A DNA stretch of 64,000 nt from Erinaceus europaeus (GCF_950295315.1 NC_080175.1:89614161-89678160), one strand, 5' to 3'. Positions 44,839-57,485 are shown, counted from the stretch's first letter. The notes: generated by a model not told the origin, from the sequence alone. Translations and numbers: made by a program.

Positions 44839-47800
44839 AAATACATCAATAGTAATACAATAATAGTGGGAGACTTCAACTCCACTCTGACACTTAGACA
44901 GATCAACAAAGCAGAGAACCAATAAAGATACAAGAGAATTGAATGAAGAGATCGACAGACTAGACCTCTTGGACATTTTCAAGCTCCTCCACCCCAAAAA
45001 ACTGGAATACACCTTCTTTTCAAATCCACAAAACACATACTCAAGGATAGACCACATGGTAGGCCACAAAGACAGCATCAATAAATTCAAGAGCATTGAA
45101 ATCATCCCAAGTATCTTCTCAGACCACAGTGGAGTAAAACTAACATTTAACAACAAACAGAAAATTATTAAAAGACAGAGAATTTGGAAAATAAACAACA
45201 TGCTCCTTAAGAACCACTGGGTCAGAGACTCACTCAAGCAGGAAATTCAAATGTTCCTGGAAACTAATGAAAATGAAGACACAACCTATCAAAACATTTG
45301 GGACACAGCTAAAGCAGTACTGAAAGGGAAACTTATAGCCATAAAATCACATATTAAACACCAAGAAGAAGCTCAAATGAACAACCTTACTGCACACCTC
45401 AAAGACTTAGAGGAAGAGGAACAAAGGAACACTAAAGCAACCACTAAAGCAATCACTAAAGTTAGAGCAGAAATAAACAACATCGAAAATAAAAGAACCA
45501 TACAAAAGATCAATGAAGCCAAATGTTGGTTCTTTGAAAGATTAAACAAAATTGACAAACCCCTAGCCAGATTCACCAAACAAAAAAGAGAGAAGACTCA
45601 AATTAATAGAATTGTAAACGATGGAGGAGATATCACAACTGACACCACAGAAATCCAGAGAATCCTGCGAAACTTCTATAAAGAACTATATACCACCAAG
45701 CTAGAGAATCTGGAAGAAATGGAACAATTCCTAGAAACATATGCCCTTCCAAAACTGAACCAAAAAGAACTACAAAATCTAAATGCACCAATCACAGACA
45801 AAGAAATTGAAACCATTATTAAGAATCTCCCCAACAACAAAACTCCAGGACCAGATGGCTTCACAAACAAATTCTACAAAACGTTCAGGAAACAGTTAAT
45901 ACCCATACTTCTTAAGCTATTCCATAAGATTGAAGAAACAGGAATACTCCCTTCCACCTTCTATGAAGCCAACATCACCCTGATACCAAAAGCTGATAGG
46001 GACAGAACAAAAAAGGAAAACTACAGACCAATATCTCTGATGAACATTGATGCCAAAATATTAAATAAGATCTTGGCCAACCGGATACAGCAACATATCA
46101 AAAAGATGGTTCATCACGACCAAGTGGGATTCATCCCAGGAATGCAAGGCTGGTTCAACATCCGTAAGTCAATCAATGTCATTCACCACATCAATAAAAG
46201 CAAAGCCAAAAACCACATGATTATCTCAATAGATGCAGAGAAAGCCTTTGACAAAATTCAACACCCATTCATGCTCAAAACTCTACAAAAAATGGGAATA
46301 GATGGGAAATTCCTCAAGATAGTGGAGTCTATATATAGCAAACCTACAGCCAACATCATACTCAATGGACAGAAGCTGAAAGCATTCCCCCGCAGATCGG
46401 GGACTAGACAGGGCTGTCCACTGTCACTGTTACTCTTCAACATAGTATTGGAAGTTCTTGCCATAGCAATCAGGCAAGAGAAAGAAATCAAAGGAATACA
46501 GATTGGAAGGGAAGAAGTCAAGCTCTCACTATTTGCAGATGATATGATAGTATACATAGAAAAACCTAAAGAATCTAGCAGAAAACTACTGGAAGTTATT
46601 AGGCAATATAGCAAGGTATCAGGCTACAAAATCAATGTACAAAAATCAGTGGCATTTCTTTATGCAAATACTAAATCTGAAGAAGAAGACATCCAGAAAT
46701 CACTCCTGTTTACTGTTTCAGCAAAATCAATCAAATACCTAGGAATAAAGTTGACCAAAGAAGTGAAAGACTTGTATGCTGAAAATTATGAGTCACTACT
46801 CAAGGAAATAGAAACTGATAACAAGAAGTGGAAAGATATCCCATGCTCATGGATTGGAAGAATAAATATCATCAAAATGAATATTCTCCCCAGAGCCATA
46901 TAAAAATTTAATGCAATACTCATCAAAGTTACACCAAGCTTCTTTAAGAGAAAAGAACAAACACTACAATCATTTATCTGGAACCTGAAAACACCTAGAA
47001 TTGCCAAAACCATCTTGAGGAAAAGAAACAGAAATGCATGCATCACACTCCCAGACCTTAAACTATATTATAAAGCCATCATGATCAAAACAGCATAGTA
47101 CTGGAACAAAAATAGGCACATAGACCAGTGGAACAGAATTGAAAGCCCAGAAATAAATCCCAATACCTATTGGCATCTAATCTTTGATAAGGGGGCCGAA
47201 AGGATTAAATGGAAAAAGGAGGCTCTCTTCAATAAATGGTGCTGGGAAAACTGGGTTATAACATGCAGAAGAATGAAATTGAACCACTTTATCTCACCAG
47301 AAACAAAAATCAACTCCAAATGGATCAAAGACCTAGATGTCAGACCAGAAACAATCAAATACTTAGAGGAAAACATTGGTAAAACACTTTCCCACATACG
47401 CCTCAAGGACATCTTTGATGAATCAAACCCAATTGCAAGGAAGACTATAGCAGAAACATACCAATGGGACTACATCAAATTGAAAAGCTTCTGCACATCC
47501 AAAGAAACTATTAAACAAACAGAGAGACCCCTCACAGAATTGGAGAAGATCTTCACATGCCATACATCAGACAAGAAACTAATCACCAAAATATATAAAG
47601 AGCTCAGCAAACTTAGCACCAAAAAAGCAAATGACCCCATCCAAAAATGGGCAGAGGATATGAACAAAACATTCACCACAGAGGAGATCCAAAAGGCTAA
47701 CAAACATATTAAAAATTGCTATAGGTCACTGATTGTTAGAGAAATGCAAATTGAGACAACACTAAGATACCACCTCACTCCTGTAAGAATGGCATACATC

Positions 47801-48261
47801 AAAAAGGACAGCAGCAACAAATGCTGGAGAGGATGTGGGGACAGAGGAACCCTTTTACATTGCTGGTGGGAATGTAAATTGGTACAGCCTCTGTGCAGAG
47901 CAGTCTGGAAAACTCTCAGAAGGCTAGACATGGACCTTCCATATGATCCAGTAATTCCTCTCCTGGGGTTATACCCCAAGGACTCCATAACACACAGCCA
48001 AAAAGAGGTGTGTACTCCTATGTTCATAGCAGCACAATTCATAATAGCTGAAACCTGGAAGCAACCCAGGTGCCCAACAACAGATGAGTGGCTGAGAAAG
48101 CTGTGGTATATATACACAATGGAATACTATGCAGCTATCAAGAACAATGAACCACCTTCTCTGACCCATCTTGGACAGAGCTAGAAGGAATTATGTTAAG
48201 TGAACTAAGTCAGAAAGATAAAGATGAGTATGGGATGATCCCACTCATCAACAGAAGTTGA
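44839..48261 (+). pseudogene. L1 ORF2 (endonuclease/reverse transcriptase), nearly open
   Basis: A frameshift near 44885-44935 separates IIVGDFNSTL from the main frame. From 44939 the frame runs 654 codons. It has [20 protein letters not shown] (endonuclease SDH motif), [57 protein letters not shown] (catalytic Asp pair of the RT) and [12 protein letters not shown] at 46901-46903 (after ILPRAI, where other copies have Tyr) and TAG at 47096-47098 (Trp in the 54-kb copy) interrupt it in the same frame. It resumes with [19 protein letters not shown] and the Cys/His motif [18 protein letters not shown]. One base is lost near 48152, so the annotated end is frame-shifted; the family stop lies at about 48259. 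Only two stops and two frameshifts in about 1,140 codons. Confidence 0.93.
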
Positions 48262-49611
48262 CTAAGAAGATCTGAAAGGGAAACTAAAAGCAGGACCTGA
48301 TCAAATAGTAAGTAGGGCACCAAAGTAAAACCCTGTGGTGAGGGGTAGACATGCAGCTTCCTGGGCCAGTGGGAGGTGGGAGTGGGTGGGAGGGATGGGT
48401 CCCAGTCTTTTGGTGGTGGGAATGGTGTTTATGTACACTCCTAGCAAAATGTAGACATATAAATCACTAGTTAATTAATATGAGGGGGAAAATAAATTGT
48501 ATGTCTCAAAGTTTTTCAAAACACAAACTGAATCTTTTTAATATATAGGCTGTGTATTTGATATAAGGACTCTCTCAAAAGCCTAGACCAAGTAGATTAG
48601 AAGCATCCAATAGCACAGCTATATACAAGATACTGGATACTGTACAGCAAACCATAACAAAAGGACTTTTCAAAGTTAACCCAATTACCAAATAATGTGA
48701 TGATAACATTAACTATCGATTGTCTTTTTGAACCCTAAGACAACAGGAACCTCACATCTCCACTATAGAGCCCCAAGCTCCCCCAGTCCTGGAACCCTTG
48801 GATAGGGCCCACTTTCCCGTATGCCTCTCCCAATCCATACCAAATAATATTGCATCCACCGATCACAACCTAACCAATGCAACGATTGCCACCTCAACAT
48901 GCTTCACCTCAGACTGTGTCCAGAGACTTCACGTGTGGAATGACAACCCTTCAGCTTCATTACTTGGGTGAGACCTTTCCTTTCATCGTATACTCTAATT
49001 TCATCTCAGGTGGTTCACTTTCTAACAAAGTCCCATAACCTAGATACACACCAGTTTCTGTGAGAGAGAGCTTATGTTCACACGTATCCATAAACTGCAA
49101 AATATATACCTGAAAGCAGAAGTACACTAGAGTTTGCAGTGAGTACCTCCCTAACACTTCCTCTCCACTATTCCAAGCTTTGGGCCCATGATTTCTCCAC
49201 AATTTGTTTGGCCTCATATGTTAACTCTCTTTTCAATCACAAGGTTCCAGATGCCACCAGGATGCTGGCCAGGCTTCCCTGGATTGAAGACCCCACCAAT
49301 GTGTCCTGGAGCTCAGCTTCCCCAGAGACACACCCTACTAGGGAAAGAGAGAGGCAGACTGGGAGTATGGACTGACCAGTCAACGACCATGTTCAGTGGG
49401 GAAGCAATTACAGAAGCCAGACCTTCTACCTTCTGCAACCCTCAATGACCCTGGGTCCATGCTTCCTGAGGGGTAGAGAATGGGAAAGCTATCAGGGGAG
49501 GGGGTGGGTTATGGAGATTGGGTGGTGGGAATTGTGTGGAGTTGTACCCCTCCTACCTTATGGTTTTGTTAATTGATCCTTTCTTAAATAAAAAATAAAT
49601 AAATAAACAAA
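44839..49611 (+). mobile_element. L1, 5'-truncated in ORF2 endonuclease, full 3' end
   Basis: The longest L1 here: endonuclease C-terminal part, RT, C-terminal domain, and a 3' UTR of about 1.35 kb with the type B module. It ends at CTTAAATAAAAAATAAATAA. A 16-bp duplication with one mismatch flanks it. Few disabling changes and a well-matched duplication indicate recent insertion. Confidence 0.95.
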
Positions 49612-49830
49612 AAGAATCCAGGTTTGAGCCCCCGGCTCCCCACCTGCAGGGGAGTCGCTTCACAGGCGGTGAAGCAGGTCTGCAGGTATCTGTCTTTCTC
49701 TCCCCCTCTCTGTTTCCCCTCCTCTCTCCATTTCTCTCTGCCCTATCCAAAAACAACAACAGCAATAACTACAACAATATAACAACAAGAACAACAAAAA
49801 GGGAATAAATAAATATAAAAACAAATTTAA

Positions 49831-50171
49831 AAAGAAGTTCAATTCTCCTATTTTGTCAAATGTAGTTCCTCCCCAAAAAATCTGCTCAGCCTTTTATAAT
49901 GTTGTTTCATTAGTGGTATGGGAAAAAATGAATGATTTTACTACAGTGAAGATAACCCTGAAGAAAATTGTTTATATGGAAATGGATACTATGAAATTCA
50001 GGAAGTATGAGCACTGTGCAGATTACTTTTGTTTATATTTGTCTAAGGGCACATTGTTTTGTTCCAGCAAAAACAAACAAACAAAGTTTCTATAGGAAGA
50101 TAAAGGACATTTTCATAAGTATATTCAATAGCCTAGTAGTAACTGAGAAAAAAAAATATATATATACGTAT
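49831..50171. other. Unique sequence
   Basis: Short AT run near 50156-50176; nothing else is recognised. Confidence 0.4.
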
Positions 50172-50302
50172 ATATATTCAACAGGTTCAGAAAGTCTCTT
50201 CAATTAATGGTGCTACGGAAATGATACAACCACATTCAAAATAATTAAACCACATCACATTATATTAAAAAATTAATTCAAAATGGACTAAAGATATGTT
50301 TT

Positions 50303-50833
50303 TTATTTCCTTTTATATTTACCTTTATTTATTTATTGCATGGAGACAGCCAAAAATTCAGAGCATGGGGATGTAAAGAAGCAGACAGAGGGATCTAGTG
50401 GTGGCACACCTGGTTGAAGGTACTCATCACAGTGCACAAAGACCAGGTAGGAGTCCCCGAGGTCCCTAACTGCAGGGGAAAAGCTTTCTGAGTAGGGACG
50501 CAGTGTTGCAGATACATCTCTGTATCTCTTCTCTATCATCCCCTTCCCTCTTAATTTCTTGTAGTCTCTATCTAATAAATAAAAAAAGTAAAAACAAATA
50601 AAATAGAGATAGTTCGTTGAATAATATCCATACTTTGTCATGGGCAAAGACCTAAATAAAGAAAGATAATAAAACTAAATAAATAAAAGAGGGAGAGAAA
50701 CAGAGAGAAACCTACAGCCCTGCTTCAACTACATACAAATCTTCCTCCTAGAAGGCAGGGAGAGAGGGCTCAAACCTTTGTCCTTGTGCATGGTAACATG
50801 TATGTTCAAACAGGTACACCACCACCCAGAGCC
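50303..50833 (-). mobile_element. SINE family B, reversed, split by another SINE
   Basis: Tail side 50303-50391 (TTTACCTTTATTTATTTATT, GGAGACAGCCAAAAATTC) and head side about 50640-50833 (AGAGGGAGAGAAACAGAGAG, ending CACCACCCAGAGCCC) enclose a plus-strand SINE. Confidence 0.8.
50392..50592 (+). mobile_element. SINE family B inserted into a reversed SINE B
   Basis: GGATCTAGTGGTGGCACACC head, CTAACTGCAGGGGAAAAGC, and a CTATCTAATAAATAAAAAAAG end. Confidence 0.87.
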
Positions 50834-50861
50834 CAGGGTTAAAGGTTTACAGTTAAGCACA

Positions 50862-51060
50862 GGATGGTGGCACACTTGGCTGAGTGCACATGTTTCAGTG
50901 CACAAGGACCCAGGTTCGAGCCTCTAGTCCTTATCTGCAGGGGGGAAAACTTTGGAAGTGGTGAAGCTGTGCTGCAGGTGTCTTTCTCTCTTCCTCTATA
51001 TCTCCCCCTATCCCCTCTATTTCTGGCTGTCTCTATCCAATAAATAAAGATAATATAATA
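50862..51060 (+). mobile_element. SINE family B
   Basis: CAGGATGGTGGCACACTTGG, CAGTGCACAAGGACCCAGG, GTTCGAGCCTC (good B box), and CTCTATCCAATAAATAAAG; the tail passes into the ATT microsatellite. Confidence 0.9.
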
Positions 51061-51068
51061 ATAATAAC

Positions 51069-51105
<37 letters not shown>
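51061..51105. repeat. (ATT)n microsatellite from a SINE tail
   Basis: ATAATAATAACTATT followed by about twelve ATT units, growing directly out of the preceding SINE's tail. Confidence 0.95.
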
Positions 51106-51284
51106 GTTAAAACTTGAAACCACCAATAGAAGAAAACACAGACACAGCTTTAGTAATATCACTGGGGACTTAACTGCGATAGTAATGGGGGAAAAGTTAA
51201 AAAAAAAAAAAGGACAGATGAGATCACTTCAAACTAAAATGATTCTGCACAGCAAAATAAACTAACATGAACAACAACAAAAAT

Positions 51285-51865
51285 CTCACTGTCTGACAGG
51301 TGGGCCAGGAGGTCAAAACATTGTCACACTGACTCTTGCAAGCAGAGAAAGATTATTATTTCAGTCAGGTTTGCAATGAAGCCAGGCTCAAATCTATCTC
51401 TTGTCTTTTCCTTTCAGGGACTGTTTGTACAGGGGGAAGAAAGAGGCTGAAATTTCTATGTTTTCTCTTTCTTGAAAAACTCGAAGCAGAATTTTAAAAC
51501 AAAGCAAGTGGAAGAAGTTAGGGTAAACAGAAAGGGAATCTTGAGGCTATTAGTCACCTGGCTTTCCGTATGATTTATTTCTATGATTCCTCTGAAACAT
51601 AACTTGTTAGTGGCTTTAAAGTCTCCTGGCTATTTTGAAGGTAAAGGACAGGCTGTAAAGGGGTGAGAGTGTCTGAATGACTTCCTGCTTGTTTTTCCTT
51701 TCTGAAAAAACAGTTATAACATATTTACTGCTTCTGCAAAGCAATTCCTGCAAAATTATGTGAATGAGTTATAGTTTTTGTCTATCCCAATGTATCAATG
51801 TCAAGTAATCTTGTTCCCCTAGGGTCGTGTCTACTATCTCCTTCCTTTTAGGGCCATGGTTTCAA
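51285..51865. mobile_element. Unclassified insertion splitting the ancient L1
   Basis: L1 homology stops near AAAATCTCAC (about 51284) and resumes at CAATATTTGTACATCATAC (about 51866), with about 0.58 kb of non-L1 sequence between. It begins TGTCTGACAGG and shows no SINE features. An old LTR is possible, but I could not find a target duplication or polyadenylation signal that proves it. Confidence 0.5.
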
Positions 51866-53275
51866 TATTTGTACATCATACTTCCAACAAAGGGTCAATA
51901 CCCAAAATACAAAGAACTATTAAACCTCAACAATAAATTAAAATGAACAACTCAACTAAACAACAGGCTGAAGATCTATAAAAAGACATTTCTATGAAGA
52001 AAACACACAGAAACATACCAATGATCCAATGGCATACAGAAAAATGTTTATTATCCTTTATTATTAGGTAAATGAAATATCAAAACAAAGGTATATCTTC
52101 TCGAGCCTGTGAAATGACTCATCTGGCAGACAAGAACATATGAACATTTTTAATAAATTAAAACTAGAACTTCTATACAGTCTATTTAAGTCCCTCTTGG
52201 TAGTTATGCAAAGAATATACAAACATTAATTTGAAGATATTAAGCATTTTCATGTTTATTAGACCATGGTTTACAGTAGTCAAATGTTAGAAATGACTAA
52301 AGAATCTGACATGGCAATATTCAAAGTCTCCATCAATAGACATTATTGTTGATGATTATAATGATGATGTGTATATACACATTCAATGGAATATTAATTA
52401 GTTAGATTTAAAAATGAAAGTTATGCCAATTGTGGCAATATAGATGCAACAAAAGGGTATTAAACTTAACAAAACTAGTCAAAGAGATACACAACAATGT
52501 ACGATTTCACTCACGTAATACATAGAAAAATGAAAATCAAAAAGTAATTGATTTATTTTAATTAACAGAATTAACTTTTGATACTATACGAACAAGTTAG
52601 TTTTTACCAGAAAGGAAGTAGGCAGGGGTATGTATAAAGCAAGTAAAAGTTAAATATTGAAAGACTCTTTTCTTGTCTAGATGGTGGCAATTTCCTAGAT
52701 GTTGGAATTTGCACAGTTTCACATAGCCAAATAGATGCAGATGATGTGAGTGCCTTCATCCGGGTCACAACCACTTAAGAATATCATGAGGTTTCAAAGA
52801 TCCCCCAGCTTTACCCATGCCAAGTGAACCAAATATGAAGGAAAGAGGACTACACAAATACAATCTCACCAACTGAATGTGACATGGGGGCAGTGGTAAA
52901 GGGGACTGTAAAAACTCTGAGGTATTTGACCTCAAGCCCTTCATTTTTCTTTGTTCTTTTCTGAAAGTGTACCCCCTTTTAGTGGCACATACCAATTTTT
53001 TTTTTTAAATAAATTCTTAACACAGTAATGCACCCTGTACCAACTGACCATTCTTGCTTTTGGTTAAGTCTTTCCTAACTCAGGTAAGAACCTGAGATGT
53101 GCAAAATGAACTGTGAATTTCATCGTAACAAAAGGAGTCATATATATAAAAGAAAAGAGAATTAAACCTTTAGTGATGAGCTTAATGTAATATAAACAGA
53201 TGTTAATTTATAATGGTGCATACCTGAGACTCACATAGTAATATGTTATTTCATGCCAATAAAAATAAGCAAGAA

Positions 53276-53984
53276 ACCCATACATCAAAGTATAAATAGA
53301 TACTTAGAAATGTTATATAGAAAAGCTATAGAAGTAGGACAAACACGAACTCTGTCCCAAGACTTGCATTTATATTTTTTATCCTAAGGTTACTCTTTCA
53401 ATATAAATAGTAAAGAAGAAAATTATATACTGAGAAATCATCAGTGTAATTGAGGGAGGCGGAAAATAATGCATGTAAATTTGGCTTTCATTTGTTTTCA
53501 GGAATATGATAATACCTTTATCAAAATGTGAAGTGTAATTCCAAGATCATTTATTCAGTAAGAACTCTCACACTAATTATTTGCCATAAATGATACATTA
53601 TTTTTAAAAAAATGATTCTTCAAATCTATACTTTGAACAAATCATTTACTTTGAATAATGAATATTTCAAGTAAACAACTACTAAATATTTTCAGTACAT
53701 GCTGCCTTAGTAATAATTTAATTTTTTAAATTCATACTGTGATTTTTCTACAGAGATATGAAAAAGCAAGGTTTTACTACTGCTTTATAATAACTGTATA
53801 TTTTAATAGTATTTGTGCTAGAGTAATGTGAAAACTCTCCTCAACAGAATTATTGCTCATTTTTTCCTCACAGTATTTTTACATAGTCAACTTACTCACA
53901 ATCCGACATATGATAAATTGTCTGAAACAATATTTATTTATTATTGGTATTTCAAAATCTCCCTATAAAGTTAAAAATTCACAA
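53276..53984. other. AT-rich unique sequence
   Basis: No feature is recognised. Confidence 0.45.
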
Positions 53985-54114
53985 GTTTTCTTCTCCTCCT
54001 TCCTTTCTCGCTCCCTCTCCCCTCCCCGCCTCCTTCTTCTCCTTCTCCCCCTCCTCCGTCTCCTTCTTCTTCTACTTCTCCTCCTTATTCTTTTCTCCTT
54101 CTTCTTTTTCTTTT
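53985..54114. repeat. Polypyrimidine tract, left part
   Basis: CTT/CTC/CCT-rich run with a few G and A interruptions. Its continuation is 57441-57485 on the other side of the reversed L1. The short frames over it (Leu/Phe/Ser-rich) are artefacts. Confidence 0.9.
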
Positions 54115-57100
54115 TTTATTTATTTTTATTTTTTTTTATTTAAGAAAGGATTAATTAACAAAACCATAGGGTAGGAGGGGTATAACTCCACATAATTCCC
54201 ACCACCCAATCTCCATAACCCACCCCCTCCTCTGGGAGCATGGACCCAGGGTCATTGTGGGTTGCAGAAGGTGGAAGGTCTGGCTTCTGTAATTGCTTCC
54301 CCGCTGAACATGGGCGTTGACTGGTCGGTCCATACTCCCAGTCTGCCTCTCTCTTTCCCTAGTAGGGTGTGTCTCTGGGGAAGCTGAGCTCCAGGACACA
54401 TTGGTGGGGTCTTCAATCCAGGGAAGCCTGGCCAGCATCCTGGTGGCATCTGGAACCTGGTGATTGAAAAGAGAGTTAACATACGAAGCCAAACAAATTG
54501 TTGAGCAATCATGGATCCCAAAGCTTGGAATAGTGGAGAGGAAGTGTTAGGGAGGTACTCACTGCAAACTCTGTGTACTTCTGCTTTCAGGCATATATTT
54601 TGCAGTAGTTTATGGATACATGTGAACATAAGCTCTATCTCACAGAAACTGGTGTATATCTAGGTTATGGGACTTTGTTAGAAAGTGAACCACCTGAGAT
54701 GAAATTAGAGTATACTATGAAAGGAAAGGTCTCACCCGAGTAATGAAGCTGAAGGGTTGTCATTCCACATGTAAAGTCTCTGGACACAGTCTGAGGTGAA
54801 GCATGTTGAGGTGGCAATCGTTGCATTGGTTAGGTTGTGATCGGCGGATGCAATATTATTTGGTATGGATTGGGAGAGGCATACGGGAAAGTGGGCCCTA
54901 TCCAAGGGTTCCAGGACTGGGGGAAGTAGGGGCTCTATAGTGGAGATGTTAGGTTCCTGCTGTCTTAGGGTTCAAAAAGACAATCGATAGTTAATGTTAT
55001 CATCACATTATTTGGTAATTGGGTTAACTTTGAAAAGTCCTTTTGTTAGGGTATGCTGTATCTTGTATATAGCTGTGCTATTGGATGCTTCTAATCTACT
55101 TGGTCTAGGCTTTTGAGAGAGTCTGCATATCAAATACACAGCCTATATATTAAAAAGATTCAGTTTGTGTTTTGAAAAACTTTGAGACATACAAGTGATT
55201 TTTCCCCCTCTCATATTAATTAACTACTAATTTATATGTGTACATTTTGCTAGGAGTGTACATAAACACCATTCCCGCCACCAAAAGACTGTGACCCATC
55301 CCTCCCACCCACTCCCACCCCCCACTGCCCAGGAAGCTGCATGTCTACCCCTCACCACAGGGTTTTTACTTTGGTGCCCTACTTACGATTTGGTCAGGTC
55401 CTGCTTTTAGTTTCCCTTTCAGATCTTCTTAGTCAACTTCTGTTGATGAGTGGGATCATCCCATACTCATCTTTATCTTTCTGACTTAGCTCACTTAACA
55501 TAATTCCTTCTAGCTCTACCCAAGATGGGTCAGAGAAGGTGGTTTCATTGTTCTTGATAACTGCATAGTATTCCATTGTGTATATATACCACAGCTTTCT
55601 CAGCCACTCATCCGTTGTTGGGCACCTGGGTTGCTTCCAGGTTTTAGCTATTATGAATTGTGCTGCTATGAACATAGGAGTACACACCTCTTTTTTGGTT
55701 GGGTGTTATGGAGTCCTTGGGGTATAACCCCAGGAGAGGAATTACTGGATCATATGGAAGGTCCATGTCTAGCCTTCTGAGAGTTTTCCAGACTGCTCTG
55801 CACAGAGGCTGTACCAATTTACATTCCCACCAGCAATGTAAAAGGGTTCCTCTGTCCCCATAGCTTCTCCAGCATTTGTTGCTGCTGTCCTTTTCGATGT
55901 ATGCCATTCTTACAGGAGTGAGGTGGTATCTTAGTGTTTTCTTAATTTGCATTTCTCTGACAATCAGTGACCTAGAGCAGTTTTTCATATGTTTGTTAGC
56001 CTTTTGGATCTCCTCTGAGGTGAATGTTTTGTTCATTTCCTCTGCCCATTTTTGGATGGGGTCATTTGCTTTTTTGGTGCTAAGTTTGCTGAGCTCTTTA
56101 TATATTTTGGTGATTTGTTTCTTGTCTGATGTATGGCATTTGAAGATCTTCTCCCATTCTGTGAGGGGTCTCTCTGTTTGTTTAATAGTTTCTTTGGATG
56201 TGCAGAAGCTTTTCAATTTGATGTAGTCCCATTGGTTTGTTTCTGCTATAGTCTTCCTTGCAATTGGGTTTGATTCATCAAAGATGTCCTTGAGGTGTAG
56301 GTGGGAAACTGTTTTACCAATGTTTTCCTCTAAGTATTTGATTGTTTCTGGTCTGACATCTAGGTCTTTGATCCATTTGGAGTTGATTTTTGTTTCTGGT
56401 GAGATAAAGTGGTTCAATTTCTTTCTTCTGCATGTTATAACCCAGTTTTCCCAGCACCATTTATTGAAGAGAGCCTCCTTTTTCCATTTAATCCTTTGGG
56501 CCCCCTTATCAAAGATTAGATGCCCATAGGTGTTGGGATTTATTTCTGGGCTTTCCATTCTGTTCCACTGGTCTATGTGCCTATTTTTGTTCCAGTACCA
56601 TGCTGTTTTGATGATGATGGCTTTATAATATAGTTTAAGGTCTGGGAGTGTGATGCTTCCATTTCTGTTTCTTTTCCTCAAGATGGTTTTGGCAATTCTA
56701 GGTGTTTTCAGGTTCCAGATAAATGATTGTAGTGTGTGTTCTATTATCTTAAAGAAGCTTGGTGGAACTTTGATGGGTATTGCATTAAATTTGTATATGG
56801 CTCTGGGGAGAATATTCATTTTGATGATATTTATTCTTCCAATCCATGAGCATGGGATATATTTCCATTTCTTGGTATCAGTTTCTATTTCCTTGAGTAG
56901 CGAGTCATAGTTTTCAGCCTACAAGTCTTTCACTTCTTTGGTCAACTTTATTCCTAGGTATTTGATTGATTTTGCTGAAACCGTAAATGGGAGTGATTTC
57001 TGGATGTCTTCTTCTTCAGATTTAGTGTTTGCAGAAAGAAATGCCACTGATTTCTGTACATTGATTTTGTAGCCTGATATCTTGCTATATTGCCTAATAA

Positions 57101-57440
57101 CTTCCAGTAATTTTCTGCTGGATTCTTTAGGTCGTTCTATGTATACTATCATATCATCTGCCAATAGTGAGAGCTTGACTTCTTCCCTTCCAATCTGTAT
57201 CCCTTTGATTTCTTTCTCTTGCCTGATTGCTATGTCAAGAACTTCCAATACTATGTTGAAGAGTAACGGTGACAGTGGACAGCCCTGTCTAGTCCCCGAT
57301 CTGCGGGGGAATGCTTTTAGCTTCTGTCCATTGAGTATGATGTTGGCTGTAGGTTTGCTATATATAGACTCCACTATCTTGAGGAATTTCCCATCTATTC
57401 CCATTTTTTTGTAGAGTTTTGAGCATGAATGGGTGTTGGA
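54115..57440 (-). mobile_element. L1, reversed, 5'-truncated in the RT domain
   Basis: Read on the minus strand it starts inside RT at the codons for QHPFM, continues through ORF2 and a 3' UTR with the type B module, and ends in an A-rich tail (54115-54145 complement). CTCCTTCTTCT..TTCTTT occurs at both junctions (54095-54114 and 57441-57460), a probable duplication, though low complexity weakens the call. Confidence 0.94.
55433..57438 (-). pseudogene. L1 ORF2, second half, nearly open
   Basis: Frame from 57404 down: [34 protein letters not shown], and [10 protein letters not shown], where the FADD box reads [13 protein letters not shown] and [13 protein letters not shown] follow, then a stop at 56921-56919 where the 44.8-kb copy has Tyr. 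The same frame resumes and stays open for 391 codons (56819-55644) with [27 protein letters not shown] and [18 protein letters not shown]. One extra A in an A6 run near 55690 shifts the frame before [19 protein letters not shown], and the ORF ends with PLINRS at 55433. One stop and one frameshift in about 665 codons. Confidence 0.93.
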
Positions 57441-57485
57441 CTCCTTCTTCTCTTTCTTTCTCCTCCTTCTCCTCCTCCTTCTTCT
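57441..57485. repeat. Polypyrimidine tract, right part
   Basis: CTCCTTCTTCTCTTTCTTTC and further CTT/CTC units directly abut the reversed SINE at 57486, so the tract looks like that SINE's expanded tail. Confidence 0.9.

Larger units (their letters stand above)
44761..49830 (+). mobile_element. SINE family A split by a 4.8-kb L1
   Basis: The SINE head (44761-44838: GGGTGTCAGGTGGTAGCGCA, GGTGGAGCAAAGCGCAAGG) stops in the B box and resumes at 49612 (AATCCAGGTTTGAGCCCCCG) with a normal body and AACAACAAAAAGGGAATAAAT tail to 49830. AAGAATCCAGGTTCGA (44823-44838) and AAGAATCCAGGTTTGA (49612-49627) are the target-site duplication made by the L1. Confidence 0.93.
50172..53275 (+). mobile_element. 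Ancient L1 (ORF2 end and 3' UTR), split by younger insertions
   Basis: Three blocks belong to one old L1. 50172-50302 has AGTCTCTTCAATTAATGGTG and TCAAAATGGACTAAAGA. 51106-51284 has AGAAGAAAACACAGACACAG and TTCTGCACAGCAAAATAAAC. 51866-53275 has AGGGTCAATACCCAAAATAC, ACATTCAATGGAATATTAAT and an ATGTTATTTCATGCCAATAAA end. The sequence resembles the ancient mammalian L1MA/L1MB type and not the younger L1s here. The exact right end is uncertain. Confidence 0.75.

Noticed and set aside
51061..51105. CRISPR-like or other array
   Set aside because: Simple ATT microsatellite without spacers; the host is a eukaryote.
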